From Lysobacter sp. K5869 (GTDB lineage Bacteria > Pseudomonadota > Gammaproteobacteria > Xanthomonadales > Xanthomonadaceae), in NCBI RefSeq assembly GCF_018847975.1, contig NZ_CP072597.1:3511001-3575000 (forward strand): a stretch of DNA of 64,000 bases, read 5' to 3'. Every line of letters begins with the position of its first letter. Position 1 is the stretch's first letter. The translations under genes and the position numbers were made by a program. The notes under the pieces were generated by a model that saw only the letters and a program-made list of their open reading frames with translations, did no database searches and was not told where the DNA came from. This document shows, in pieces, positions 46,276 to 55,220 of the stretch.

Positions 46276-47014
46276 CGGATTTATTCCCCTGGAGCGCGTT
46301 GAAGAACGAATGCGTAGGCCGCCGCCGCGCGCGGGCGCGGACGATGCGGTAAGGCGCTCCATGCCCGATGCGCGCAGCCGCGGCCGATCGGCGGCCGCCA
46401 GGGTGCGTCATCGTTTTTTCTTTCACAATGCGCCGACGCCGCGCGCGGCGCGCGCAGCGGAGCGGCCGGCCAGCGAGGCCGGCGCGGATTCGATGCGGTG
46501 GGTAAACGGTGGGAGTGGATTCGGTGCGCTGCGCGCGTGAGGCGGAAGAGTCGGTCGGTCACGCGGAGCTGCAGGTTCGTGTCGTTCGTGGGCGCAGCAT
46601 ATCGGGCGCGCCGCGTCGCGATTCGTGCGGGCAGTCGCAGAAGGATTTGCTGTCGGACAGCTGTCGCGCGCGAACGCTGCGAAGTGTGCGGGGCGCTTGA
46701 TCGGCGTGTGCTGAGCGACACGCGGTTCAGAAAACGACGTCGGCGGTATCGTGTATACGCCTGTATTTCGCGCGCACCGTTTGCGCTAAATCCATGTCGT
46801 AGCGATTGCGAAAACGATGCCTCTTTCGCTCAGCGATGCGCGCGGCGCGGATCGGGTTCGGGTTCGCGTTGTCGCGGACCATGCGCGCGATGGCCTGCGC
46901 AACGCATAGGTGCACGAAAGTTGCGTACGCGGACTTCGTTGCGCGCAGCGGCGCGCCGCGATGCAAGTTGTGACGCAATGCCGTTTTGCCGCGAGCGGTG
47001 CGGCCCGCCGCGTT
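46276..47014. other. 739-base gap of lower GC without a recognisable gene
   Basis: This stretch is richer in AT than the rest of the window, particularly 46500-46990, and has no convincing gene. An 83-codon minus-strand frame at 46727-46978 has no ribosome-binding site or protein motif. The part next to 46275 must carry the promoter of the Cache-HAMP gene. The lower GC could reflect a decayed gene or acquired sequence. Confidence 0.5.
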
Positions 47015-47497
47015 TCAACCGCGCTTCTTGCGCCCGGCGTCGCGGTCGAACTCGCGCTTCACTTCGGAGTCGAGCATGCTCACGCTCATGCGCGCCTCGC
47101 GGCCCATGTTGATGCAGGCGGCGAGCACCAGCAGCACGCCGCACATCGCCAGTCCGGTCGGCACGCCGCGCAGGCGGTAATCGGTGAACTGGTCGATGCC
47201 GATGGCCAGGCTGGTGCCGACGAACGCCGTCATCGCGCCGTACAGCAGCTGCAGGCAGGTCAGGATCAGGCGCACGCGGCGGCGGTGCAGGATGATGCGC
47301 GCTTCCAGGTACTGGCGCGCGTCCTCGTCGACGGTCTCCTCCAGCGTCGCCAGTCGCTGGCGCATGCGGTCGACCACGCGCGCGAGGCGATTGTTCGACG
47401 ACACCAGCAGCGAGGCGGTGGCGGTGAGGAAGAACGCCGGGGTGATCATCGCCGAGACCACGGCGTAGTGCGTACTCAGTTGCAGCGGATCGGTCAT
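47015..47497 (-). CDS. DUF2721 membrane protein (copy 1)
   Basis: This 160-residue protein has three hydrophobic segments: about residues 12-32 ([22 protein letters not shown]), 76-100 and 113-131. The conserved start ISAM-x-[26 protein letters not shown] is the DUF2721 signature. Basic charged residues dominate the first loop and the C-terminal tail. Function is unknown; the family is predicted to sit in the inner membrane. A second copy lies 257 bases upstream on the same strand (47754-48242). Confidence 0.9.
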   Translation of the reverse strand: MTDPLQLSTHYAVVSAMITPAFFLTATASLLVSSNNRLARVVDRMRQRLATLEETVDEDARQYLEARIILHRRRVRLILTCLQLLYGAMTAFVGTSLAIGIDQFTDYRLRGVPTGLAMCGVLLVLAACINMGREARMSVSMLDSEVKREFDRDAGRKKRG

Positions 47498-47753
47498 GGC
47501 GGAGGCGCGGCGCGCGGGTGGCGGATGTGGCGGGCGGAGCGGGCCCGGACCCCATGATGCCGCAAGCGCGATGGCCGGGCGCTTTGCGGTTGCGTTGCCT
47601 CATCGCGCGGCCGGGCGGCGCGGAGGGCGGCGGTTCGGGCTTCGGCTATCGCAGGGCCGGCGTCTCGACCGCGGGGCGATCGGCATGCCGCCGCTCGGTG
47701 GCGCGTGGCTCGGCCGGCTGCGGATCGAAAGATCACGGCCGACCGCCGACGGC

Positions 47754-48242
47754 TCAGCGCCGCGGCGGCTGCGCCCAGCGCTTCACCGCGCTGGCATGGC
47801 CGTGATCCATCTCCTCGTTGACCGCCTCCACCGCCAGCGAGGACTCGCGCGCCAGCAGCAGGCTGGCGGCGAACATCGACAGCACCCCGAGCGCGGCCAG
47901 GACGGTCGGGACCAGCCCCAACCGGTAGCCGAGCACGGCGTCGCCGGCCACGGTCAGGCTGGTGCCGACGAAGAAGCTGATCGCGGTGTAGAGCAGCTGG
48001 CTGCCGCGCAGGATGATCCGGCTGCGCTTCTTCTGGCGCAGGATGTGGCGCTCGATCAGTTCGCGCTCCTCGGCGTCCTCGGTTTCGGCCAGTTCTTTGA
48101 GCAGCACCCGGGCGCGGTCGATGACCCGGGCCAGCCGGTTGTTGGCCGACAGCAGCAGCGAGGCGGTCGCGGTGAGGAAGAACGCGGGCGCCAGCATCGC
48201 GGTCAGGATGGCGTAGTGGACGTCGGGGGCGTTGGCGGTCAT
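47754..48242 (-). CDS. DUF2721 membrane protein (copy 2)
   Basis: This 162-residue paralogue of the protein at 47015 shares the same layout and the motif [33 protein letters not shown]. The two are about half identical by eye, so this is an old tandem duplication rather than a recent one. I start at [10 protein letters not shown] (48242); the open frame runs further upstream, antisense to orn, without family character. The start lies 64 bases from the divergent orn gene. Confidence 0.9.
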   Translation of the reverse strand: MTANAPDVHYAILTAMLAPAFFLTATASLLLSANNRLARVIDRARVLLKELAETEDAEERELIERHILRQKKRSRIILRGSQLLYTAISFFVGTSLTVAGDAVLGYRLGLVPTVLAALGVLSMFAASLLLARESSLAVEAVNEEMDHGHASAVKRWAQPPRR

Positions 48243-48306
48243 CGCGGCGCGGCCGTCGGGGCGGGGTGGGCTATCATGCCGCGACACGCATACGCACGGC
48301 GAGGCC

Positions 48307-48891
48307 ATGAGCGAACACCCCGGACACGAGCGGCACGGACACGAGCACCGGCTGATCTGGATCGACCTGGAGATGACCGGCCTGGACACCGACCGCGACT
48401 CGATCCTGGAGATCGCCACGGTCGTCACCGACGCCCAGCTCAACGTGCTCGCCGAGGGGCCGGAACTCGCCATCGCCCATCCGCTGGAGCGGCTGCAGGC
48501 GATGGACGAATGGAACCGCAACCAGCACGGCAAGTCCGGGCTGTGGAAGCGGGTGCTGGAGCAGGGCGTGGCGATGGACGAGGCCGAACGGCTGACGCTG
48601 GAGTTCCTGGCGAAGTGGGTCGCGCCGAACGCCTCGCCGATCTGCGGCAACTCGATCTGCCAGGACCGCCGTTTCCTGCACCGCTGCATGCCCAAGCTGG
48701 AGAAGTACTTCCACTACCGCAACCTCGACGTCAGCACGGTCAAGGAGCTGGCGCGGCGCTGGTCGCCGGAGGTGCTGGCGGGGGTGAACAAAGAAAGCAA
48801 GCACACCGCGCTGAGCGACGTGCACGATTCGATCGCCGAGCTGCGGCATTACCGCGGGTTCATGGGCAAGCTGGGCGGGCTCGGCGGCTGA
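48307..48891 (+). CDS. orn: Oligoribonuclease
   Basis: This 194-residue 3'-5' exoribonuclease of the DEDDh family degrades diribonucleotides, including pGpG from c-di-GMP turnover, and is usually essential. Exo I is [22 protein letters not shown] (about residues 16-37, with Asp and Glu ligands). Exo II is [11 protein letters not shown] (about 114-124), and Exo III has His/Asp in [14 protein letters not shown] (about 163-176). A His-rich 14-residue N-terminal extension ([13 protein letters not shown]) precedes the domain, and an ATG closer to it is absent. Confidence 0.96.
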   Translation: MSEHPGHERHGHEHRLIWIDLEMTGLDTDRDSILEIATVVTDAQLNVLAEGPELAIAHPLERLQAMDEWNRNQHGKSGLWKRVLEQGVAMDEAERLTLEFLAKWVAPNASPICGNSICQDRRFLHRCMPKLEKYFHYRNLDVSTVKELARRWSPEVLAGVNKESKHTALSDVHDSIAELRHYRGFMGKLGGLGG

Positions 48892-48931
48892 GCTTTTTGC
48901 CACGGCCTCGCGCGAGGCCGCAACGCAGCGA

Positions 48932-49117
48932 CTGTAGGAGCTGCGCAAGCTGCGACCAACCGCAGCGATTGACGCAAGCGCGCCTGCCCGAAGCCCGGTC
49001 AATCGGCCGGCGCTTTGACGCGTTGTTAGAAAAGGGGAACGTGAGCTTGCCTAGCTTCGGATAGCTGCGCTGGCGTCAACCGCTGCGGTTGGTCGCAGCT
49101 TGCGCAGCTCCTACAGG
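48932..49117. repeat. Long GTAG element with inverted ends
   Basis: CTGTAGGAGCTGCGCAAGCT then GCGACCAACCGCAGCG marks the left end, and its reverse complement (49089-49117) the right end; about 130 bases lie between. The interior begins with GACGCAAGCGC and GAAGCCCGGTCAATCGG, which resemble the interior of the element at 61251-61414, so both may be copies of one longer mobile unit. The 48892-49171 gap holds no gene. Confidence 0.65.
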
Positions 49118-49171
49118 GGGAGACCCACTGGCGCGGCGAAGGGGGAGGGCGTGCGCTCCCCGGCGAACGAC

Positions 49172-50140
49172 TCAGCTCTTGGGCTTGGCGCCCGCCGCCG
49201 CCACGTCGCCATCGTCGGCCACCGCCTTGGTCAGCACTTCGCCGATCGGCCGCCCGTCGGCGTCGTGGTGGTAGACGTGCAGATCGCGCTGCGGGTACGG
49301 GATGTTGAGGCCCTTGCCGATCAGCTCGTTGCGGATGCCTTCGACCAGATCGCTCTTGGTGTGGACCAGATCGCCGGTCTTGGCCCAGGCGCGCAGTTCC
49401 AGGTTGACGCTGCTTTCGGCCAGCGCGGTCACCAGCACTTCCGGCGCGGGTTCCTTGAGCACCTTGGGATGCGCCGCGGCCAGCGCCAGCAGCGTGTCCT
49501 TGGCCACGCGCAGGTCGTCGTCGTAGCCCACGCCGACGGTGAGGTCGATGCGGCGCTTGGGATTGGCGGTGAAGTTGATGATGACCGCGGTGGTGATCAG
49601 GCTGTTGGGCAGCACGATCACCCGGTTGTCGACGGTGCGCAGGCGGGTCTGGAACACGCGGATCTGCTCGACCGTGCCCTCGATGCCGGCGGCCTGCACG
49701 TAGTCGCCGGCGCGGAACGGGCGCAGCACGATCAGCATCACGCCCGAGGCGATGTTGGACAGCGAGTCCTTCAGCGCCAGACCGATGGCGAGGCCGGCGG
49801 CGCCGAGCACCGCCAGCACCGAGGTCATCGGCACGCCGAGCTGTTGCAGCGCGGCCACCGCGACCACCACCACCATCACCGCGTAGGCGATGTTGCGCAG
49901 GAAGCCGCGCAAGGTGACTTCCATGTTGGCGCGGGTCATGACCCGCTCCAACGCCCGCGACAGGCGCTTGGCGATCCACAGGCCGATCAGCAGGATCGCC
50001 AGCGACGCCAGCAGCTTCAGGCCCTGGGTCTGGGCCCATAGCATCAGCTTGTCGAAGTCGAAGCCGGCGCCGAGCCCCAACAGGGACTCGGACGCCTGCG
50101 TCTTGGCGGCCACGGCTTGAGCGGCGTCGGGTTTCGCCAT
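49172..50140 (-). CDS. Small-conductance mechanosensitive channel, MscS family
   Basis: This 322-residue inner-membrane channel has three transmembrane segments at about residues 38-58, 82-100 and 106-138. TM3 reads SVLAVLGAAGLAIGLALKDSLSNIASG, with the Ala/Gly packing face of the MscS pore, followed by the beta domain with FRAGDYVQAAGIEGTVEQI. The C-terminal alpha/beta domain ends near residue 290. It opens under membrane tension to release osmolytes during hypo-osmotic shock. The gene follows ppsA by 7 bases on the same strand; no functional link is evident. Confidence 0.93.
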   Translation of the reverse strand: MAKPDAAQAVAAKTQASESLLGLGAGFDFDKLMLWAQTQGLKLLASLAILLIGLWIAKRLSRALERVMTRANMEVTLRGFLRNIAYAVMVVVVAVAALQQLGVPMTSVLAVLGAAGLAIGLALKDSLSNIASGVMLIVLRPFRAGDYVQAAGIEGTVEQIRVFQTRLRTVDNRVIVLPNSLITTAVIINFTANPKRRIDLTVGVGYDDDLRVAKDTLLALAAAHPKVLKEPAPEVLVTALAESSVNLELRAWAKTGDLVHTKSDLVEGIRNELIGKGLNIPYPQRDLHVYHHDADGRPIGEVLTKAVADDGDVAAAGAKPKS

Positions 50141-50147
50141 GCCGGAC

Positions 50148-52526
50148 TCAGGCCTGCGCCTTGACCTTGGCCAGACGCAGCCAGGTGTCGACGACCGTGT
50201 CGGGATTCAGCGACACCGACTCGATGCCTTGCTGCATCAGCCACTCGGCCAGATCGGGGTGATCGCTCGGGCCCTGGCCGCAGATGCCGACGTACTTGCC
50301 CTTGGCGCGCGCCGACGAGATCGCCATCGCCAGCAGCTTCTTCACCGCCGGATCGCGTTCGTCGAACAGCTGGGCGACGATCGCCGAGTCGCGGTCCAGG
50401 CCGAGGCTGAGCTGGGTGAGGTCGTTGGAGCCGATCGAGAAACCGTCGAAGATCTCCAGGAACTCGTCGGCCAGCAGCGCGTTCGAGGGGACCTCGCACA
50501 TCATGATGATCTGCAGGCCGTTCTCGCCCTTCTTGAGGCCGTTCTTTTCGAGCACCTCGATCACGCGGCGGCCCTCGTCGAGCGTGCGCACGAACGGGAT
50601 CATGATCCAGCAGTTGGTCAGGCCCATCTGCTCGCGCACCTTCAGCACCGCCTGGCATTCCAGGGCGAAGGCGTCGGAGAAGCTCGGATCGACGTAACGG
50701 CTGGCGCCGCGGAAGCCGATCATCGGGTTCTCTTCGTGCGGCTCGTAGCGCGAGCCGCCGATCAGGTTGGCGTATTCGTTGGACTTGAAGTCCGACAGGC
50801 GCACGATCACCGGGTTCGGCGCGAACGAGGCCGTGATGGTGGCGATGCCCTCGGCCAGGCGGTCCACGTAGAACTGCACCGGGTCGCCGCCGTAGCCGGC
50901 GATCTTCTCGTCGATCTTCTTCTTGGTCGCCGCGTCCTGCGCGGCGTATTCCAGCAGCGCCTTCGGGTGGATGCCGATGTGGCTGGCGATGATCATCTCC
51001 AGCCGCGCCAGGCCGACGCCGGCGTTGGGCAGCATGGCGAAGTCGAACGCGCGCTCGGGGTTGGCGACGTTCATCATCACCTTGAGCGGCGCCGGCGGCA
51101 TCTTGTCGAGATCGGCGACGTGGCGCTCGAAGGGCAGGGCGCCGCCGTAGATGTAGCCGGTGTCGCCTTCGGCGCAGCTGATGGTGACGGTCTCGCCTTC
51201 CTTGATCGTGTCGAGCCCGTTGCCGGTGCCGACGACCGCCGGCACGCCGAGTTCGCGCGCGATGATCGCCGCGTGGCAGGTGCGGCCGCCGCGGTTGGTG
51301 ACGATCGCGGCGGCGCGCTTCATCACCGGCTCCCAATCGGGATCGGTCATGTCGGCGACCAGCACGTCGCCCGGCTGCACCCGGCTCATGTCGTCGAGGC
51401 TGCGCACCACGCGCGCCACGCCGCTGCCGATCTTCTGGCCGATGGCGCGGCCTTCGGCGATGACGGTGCCGCGCTGGCCGAGCTGGTAGCGCTCGATCTG
51501 GGTGGCCTTGGCGCGCGACTTCACCGTTTCCGGGCGCGCCTGGACGATGAACAGCTTGCCGCTGACGCCGTCCTTCGCCCATTCCACGTCCATCGGGCGG
51601 CCGTAATGCTTTTCGATCACCAGCGCTTGCTTGGCCAGTTCGTGCACGTCCTCGTCGGTGATCGAGAACTTCGCGCGCAGCTCGGCCGGCGTGTCCTCGG
51701 TGCGCACGCGCTCGCCGGGCTGGCTGGAATAGACCATGCGCAGCTGCTTGGCGCCGACGGCGCGGCGCAGGATCGCCGGCTTGCCCTGGCTCAGGGTGGG
51801 CTTGTAGACGTAGAACTCGTCGGGATTGACCGCGCCCTGCACGACCATCTCGCCCAGGCCGTAGCTCGAGGTGATGAACACCACGTCGCGGAAGCCCGAC
51901 TCGGTGTCCAGGGTGAACAACACGCCGGACGCGCCGACGTCGGAGCGGACCATCAGCTGCACGCCGGCGGACAGGAACACGTCCTCGTGCTTGAAGCCGT
52001 GGTGCACGCGGTAAGCGATGGCGCGGTCGTTGTAGAGGCTGGCGAAGACTTCCTTGACCTTGTGCACGACGTCGTCTTCGCCGGTCACGTTGAGGAAGGT
52101 TTCCTGCTGGCCGGCGAAGGAGGCGTCGGGCAGGTCTTCGGCGGTGGCCGAGGAGCGCACCGCGACGGCGACGTCGCCGCCGCCGTTCTCGTCGCAGAGC
52201 GTGCGGTAAGCCGCGCGGATGTCCTTGTCCAGATCGGGCTGCAACGGCGCGTCGATGACCCAGCCGCGGATTTCGCCGCCGGCCGCGGTCAGCGCCGGCA
52301 CGTCTTCCACGTCGAGCGTGGCGAGCTTGTCGTAGATGCGCTGGTGCAGATCGTTATGCGCGATGAAGGCCTTGAAGGCCTCGGCGGTGGTGGCGTAACC
52401 GCCGGGAACCGATACGCCCAGGTTGGCCAGGTTGCCGATCATCTCGCCAAGCGAGGAGTTCTTGCCGCCGACGCGGGCCAGGTCGTGGAGGCGCAGCGCG
52501 TGCAGCCAGAGGATGTTCTCGTTCAA
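50148..52526 (-). CDS. ppsA: Phosphoenolpyruvate synthase
   Basis: This 792-residue enzyme makes phosphoenolpyruvate from pyruvate and ATP in gluconeogenesis. The N-terminal ATP-binding domain has [11 protein letters not shown] near residue 19 and [25 protein letters not shown] near residue 125. The phosphohistidine His418 is in [15 protein letters not shown]. The C-terminal barrel ends [15 protein letters not shown], with the PEP-binding signature. ppsR is divergently encoded 158 bases away, and it inactivates and reactivates this enzyme by phosphorylating a Thr next to the phosphohistidine (TCH here). Confidence 0.98.
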   Translation of the reverse strand: MNENILWLHALRLHDLARVGGKNSSLGEMIGNLANLGVSVPGGYATTAEAFKAFIAHNDLHQRIYDKLATLDVEDVPALTAAGGEIRGWVIDAPLQPDLDKDIRAAYRTLCDENGGGDVAVAVRSSATAEDLPDASFAGQQETFLNVTGEDDVVHKVKEVFASLYNDRAIAYRVHHGFKHEDVFLSAGVQLMVRSDVGASGVLFTLDTESGFRDVVFITSSYGLGEMVVQGAVNPDEFYVYKPTLSQGKPAILRRAVGAKQLRMVYSSQPGERVRTEDTPAELRAKFSITDEDVHELAKQALVIEKHYGRPMDVEWAKDGVSGKLFIVQARPETVKSRAKATQIERYQLGQRGTVIAEGRAIGQKIGSGVARVVRSLDDMSRVQPGDVLVADMTDPDWEPVMKRAAAIVTNRGGRTCHAAIIARELGVPAVVGTGNGLDTIKEGETVTISCAEGDTGYIYGGALPFERHVADLDKMPPAPLKVMMNVANPERAFDFAMLPNAGVGLARLEMIIASHIGIHPKALLEYAAQDAATKKKIDEKIAGYGGDPVQFYVDRLAEGIATITASFAPNPVIVRLSDFKSNEYANLIGGSRYEPHEENPMIGFRGASRYVDPSFSDAFALECQAVLKVREQMGLTNCWIMIPFVRTLDEGRRVIEVLEKNGLKKGENGLQIIMMCEVPSNALLADEFLEIFDGFSIGSNDLTQLSLGLDRDSAIVAQLFDERDPAVKKLLAMAISSARAKGKYVGICGQGPSDHPDLAEWLMQQGIESVSLNPDTVVDTWLRLAKVKAQA

Positions 52527-52684
52527 GACACACTATCTCCGAGGGGGACTAGGACGCGTGGGAGCGCGGCCAAGACGATATGATCGCCCGTGCGTCCGGG
52601 GCATACAAGCTTGATCCGGCGGGCTTTTTGTACTGGCCCCCGGGCTTTTTCCGACTGGCACCGTTTTCTTAGACGAGGTTATCG
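52527..52684. promoter_or_regulatory. Shared ppsA-ppsR divergent promoter region
   Basis: These 158 bases between the divergent starts have no gene. GATATGATCG near 52575 and GCTTGATCC are AT-richer, and CCCGGGCTTTTT occurs near 52640. I cannot assign -10/-35 boxes with confidence, but both genes must start here. Confidence 0.4.
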
Positions 52685-53506
52685 ATGGCAGGAACCCGCC
52701 CGGTCTTCTACGTTTCCGACGGCACCGGCATCACCGCCGAGACCATCGGCCACAGCCTGTTGACCCAATTCACCGACACCCGCTTCGTCACCGACCGCAT
52801 CGCGTTCGTGGATACCGTCGAGCGGGCGCAGGAGGCGGCCGGCAAGATCCGCGAGGCCGCGGTGAGCTACGGGGTGCGCCCGGTGGTGATCAATTCCTGC
52901 ATGGACGGCGAGGTCGGCGCGGCCCTGGCCGAGAGCGGGGCGCTGATGCTCGACGTTTTCGCGCCGTTCATCGAGCCGCTGGAGCGCGAGCTGCACGAGA
53001 CCCGCCAGCGCCGCATCAACCAGGCCCACGGCATCGTCGATTTCGACACCTATCACCGCCGCATCAACGCCATGAACTACGCCCTGACCCACGACGACGG
53101 GCAGAGCGTGGACTACAACGAGGCCGACCTGATCCTGGTGGCGGTCTCGCGCGCCGGCAAAACCCCGACCTGCGTGTATCTGGCCCTGCACTACGGCGTG
53201 CGCGCGGCCAACTATCCGCTGACCGAGGAAGACCTCGAACACGACCGCCTGCCGCCGCGGCTGCGGCCGTTCCGGCAGAAGCTGTTCGGGCTGACCATCG
53301 ATCCGGTGCGCTTGCAGCAGATCCGCCAGGAACGCCGGCCGAATTCGCGCTATGCCAAGTTCGAGACCTGCAAGAGCGAGGTCGCCGCGGCCGAAGCGAT
53401 GTTCCGCGCCGAGCGCATTCCCACGCTCAGCACCACTCATACCTCGATCGAGGAGATCGCCAGCAAGGTGATGACCACGCTGGGGATCCATCGCGAGATG
53501 TTCTGA
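52685..53506 (+). CDS. ppsR: Phosphoenolpyruvate synthase regulatory protein (kinase/pyrophosphorylase)
   Basis: This 273-residue DUF299-family bifunctional protein uses ADP to phosphorylate, and Pi to dephosphorylate, PpsA. The start [19 protein letters not shown] (about residues 8-26) and the P-loop-like [14 protein letters not shown] near residue 154 are characteristic, as is the tail [16 protein letters not shown]. Divergent placement beside ppsA confirms the target. A terminator follows 38 bases later. Confidence 0.96.
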   Translation: MAGTRPVFYVSDGTGITAETIGHSLLTQFTDTRFVTDRIAFVDTVERAQEAAGKIREAAVSYGVRPVVINSCMDGEVGAALAESGALMLDVFAPFIEPLERELHETRQRRINQAHGIVDFDTYHRRINAMNYALTHDDGQSVDYNEADLILVAVSRAGKTPTCVYLALHYGVRAANYPLTEEDLEHDRLPPRLRPFRQKLFGLTIDPVRLQQIRQERRPNSRYAKFETCKSEVAAAEAMFRAERIPTLSTTHTSIEEIASKVMTTLGIHREMF

Positions 53507-53543
53507 ACGAGGCGTTCAGGCCCGGTGCGGCCTGGGCGATGCG

Positions 53544-53580
53544 AAAAGCCCGGCGCGCGCAGGCGAGCCGGGCTTTTTTG
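53544..53580 (+). terminator. Intrinsic terminator after ppsR
   Basis: AAAAGCCCGGC and GCCGGGCTTTTTT form an 11-bp stem around a loop of about 12 bases, with a T-run. It closes the ppsR transcript. The 53581-53826 remainder of the gap shows an AT-rich stretch (TATAAATTAAGGG, 53755-53767) that may include the promoter of the DUF1249 gene. Confidence 0.85.
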
Positions 53581-53826
53581 CGTTGTGCGATGGCGTTCGC
53601 GCGGCGTCGCGGCCGGCGCGATGCGCGTGGGCGAGGCTGCCGCATCGAGGCGGCGGAGCAGGGACGTCGTGGGGATGCGCGATGCTGAATGGAGGCGGGC
53701 GGGGCGGCCGTTCGCGGAGCGATTCCGCCGTGCCCGCCGACATCGCGAAAGAGCCTATAAATTAAGGGTTTTTCGTCATTCCGTCAATCCTGCCGCGAAC
53801 GCCTCCAGGCGTGTAGGATCGCGTGC

Positions 53827-54378
53827 ATGACGCAAGCCGCCTCCCGTTTCGCGCGCATCCCCAAGCTCAGCCGTTTCGGCTGGCTGATGGGCCTGTACGC
53901 GGAGAATCACGAACGCCTCACGCGCATGTTCGAGCCCGCCGGGCTCGCCCGCGGCGTGTATCTGTCGCAGGTCGGCGACGGCCTGGATCTGCGCCTGGAC
54001 GTGCTCGAGCAGCATCGCTACACCACCGAGTTGCGCTTGACCTACGCGGTGCTCGATCCGCTCACCGGCGAGCCCGATCCTTCCGCGTATCTGCGCCTGT
54101 ACCACGACGCGCATCAGCTCGAAGCCACGCACTGCTACGTCGGACGGCGCTGGCAGGACGTGATCGGCATGTACCCGCCGCCCGCGCAAGTGCTCGGCCA
54201 TCGCATGCGCATGAATACTTTTTTAGGAAAGTGGCTCGAGTATCTAGCCGAACGCGGGCATGGCATGACAAGATTGCGCCCCGTCGAACTCGACCCGGTG
54301 TCGCCGGCTCCCGATGAGGACAATCCTCTCGGAGCAGGGCACAACGGAGCGGCAAAAAATTCAGCGATGAACGCTTGA
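53827..54378 (+). CDS. DUF1249 domain-containing protein
   Basis: This 183-residue cytoplasmic protein belongs to the DUF1249 (YqiB) family, with FGWLMGLYAENHERLTRMF (about residues 17-35), YTTELRLTYAV and AYLRLYHDAHQLEATHC. The family is widespread in gammaproteobacteria with no assigned function. The stop codon lies only about 45 bases before a tRNA gene, and the tRNA promoter overlaps its 3' end. The last 40 residues are low complexity. Confidence 0.9.
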   Translation: MTQAASRFARIPKLSRFGWLMGLYAENHERLTRMFEPAGLARGVYLSQVGDGLDLRLDVLEQHRYTTELRLTYAVLDPLTGEPDPSAYLRLYHDAHQLEATHCYVGRRWQDVIGMYPPPAQVLGHRMRMNTFLGKWLEYLAERGHGMTRLRPVELDPVSPAPDEDNPLGAGHNGAAKNSAMNA

Positions 54379-54404
54379 CGACTTCGCTGAACGCCCGCTA
54401 AGAT
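54375..54404 (+). promoter_or_regulatory. Promoter of the tRNA-Ala/tRNA-Glu transcription unit
   Basis: TTGACG (54375-54380) and TAAGAT (54399-54404) form a near-consensus sigma-70 pair with an 18-base spacer. A start near 54411 would precede the first tRNA by about 13 bases. The -35 box overlaps the last codons of the DUF1249 gene. Confidence 0.7.
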
Positions 54405-54423
54405 GTTCGTCTTTCCAGCCCGT

Positions 54424-54499
54424 GGGGCCATAGCTCAGCTGGGAGAGCGCCTGCATGGCATGCAGGAGGTCGCCGGTTCGATCCCGGCTGGCTCCACCA
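54424..54499 (+). tRNA. tRNA-Ala(GGC), copy 1
   Basis: This is a 76-base cloverleaf with acceptor stem GGGGCCA/TGGCTCC, D-loop AGCTCAGCTGGGAGAGC, anticodon loop ATGGCAT (anticodon GGC, decoding GCC/GCU) and T-arm GGTTCGATCCC. The 3' CCA is encoded. Confidence 0.98.
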
Positions 54500-54549
54500 C
54501 TCCTCGAACTGGTGAAAGGGTTTCGAGGGGAATGAAGTTTCAAAGGTTT

Positions 54550-54625
54550 GTCCCCATCGTCTAGAGGCCTAGGACATTACCCTTTCACGGTAGCGACCGG
54601 GGTTCGAATCCCCGTGGGGACGCCA
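54550..54625 (+). tRNA. tRNA-Glu(TTC), copy 1
   Basis: This is a 76-base cloverleaf with acceptor GTCCCCA/TGGGGAC, anticodon loop CTTTCAC (anticodon TTC, decoding GAA/GAG), T-arm GGTTCGAATCC and encoded CCA. It lies 50 bases after tRNA-Ala copy 1. Confidence 0.98.
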
Positions 54626-54632
54626 CTTAAAC

Positions 54633-54656
54633 AAAACCCCCTGGCCAGGGGGTTTT
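54633..54656 (+). terminator. Terminator-like palindrome inside the tRNA cluster
   Basis: AAAACCCCCTGGCCAGGGGG then TTTT is a perfect palindrome with A and T flanks. Being 8 bases past tRNA-Glu copy 1 it looks like an intrinsic terminator that would partly separate the two tRNA pairs. Confidence 0.65.
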
Positions 54657-54714
54657 ATGTTGAAGCCCTGCGGTTTTGGGGTTTTTGATGTTGCACAGAG
54701 AGTTTCCAGCGCGT

Positions 54715-54790
54715 GGGGCCATAGCTCAGCTGGGAGAGCGCCTGCATGGCATGCAGGAGGTCGCCGGTTCGATCCCGGCTGGCTCCACCA
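54715..54790 (+). tRNA. tRNA-Ala(GGC), copy 2
   Basis: The sequence is identical to copy 1 over the full 76 bases, with the same anticodon GGC and encoded CCA. Confidence 0.98.
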
Positions 54791-54848
54791 ACTTTTCGAA
54801 CGCGTGAAAGGGTTTCGAAAAGCCGCAGGGATACTTCAAACCAGCTTT

Positions 54849-54924
54849 GTCCCCATCGTCTAGAGGCCTAGGACATTACCCTTTCACGGTAGCGACCGGG
54901 GTTCGAATCCCCGTGGGGACGCCA
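54849..54924 (+). tRNA. tRNA-Glu(TTC), copy 2
   Basis: The sequence is identical to copy 1, with anticodon TTC and encoded CCA. It lies 58 bases after tRNA-Ala copy 2, in the same order as the first pair. Confidence 0.98.
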
Positions 54925-54931
54925 AATAAAT

Positions 54932-54965
54932 ACCCCCGGCTCGAAAGAGTCGGGGGTTTTTATTT
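54932..54965 (+). terminator. Intrinsic terminator of the tRNA cluster
   Basis: ACCCCCG and CGGGGGT form the stem, with a T-rich tail (TTTTTATTTTG), directly after tRNA-Glu copy 2. Confidence 0.88.
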
Positions 54966-55026
54966 TGTCCGGCGAATATCGTCGGCTCGGATGGCGGGGC
55001 GGGGAGATTCGTCGTGGGTGCGTTGT

Positions 55027-55110
55027 CGCGGTCGCGGCTCGCGCCGCTCCTACAGGGGTTGCGGACGGTTCGTCTCCGACTGTAGGAGCGGCGCGAGCCG
55101 CGACCGCGAC
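55027..55110. repeat. Inverted pair of GTAG-type REP elements
   Basis: The left arm (55027-55056) and right arm (55080-55110, CTGTAGGAGCGGCGCGAGCC) are near-identical inverted copies about 23 bases apart, in the tRNA to exported-protein gap. Nothing else is recognisable in the 54966-55220 gap. Confidence 0.8.
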
Positions 55111-55220
55111 GACGCGATTACGCCGAAACTCCGTCGTTGCTGCGTACCGCAGGGCGCCTGCGAACCTCCGCCCGCACCGCCGCCACCCGGCGGCGATGCG
55201 CGCTTCCCGCAACGCCGGCC

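Noticed and set aside
46727..46978. 83-codon minus-strand open frame
   Set aside because: It has no ribosome-binding site, no family motif, and lies in an AT-richer gap where random frames are possible.
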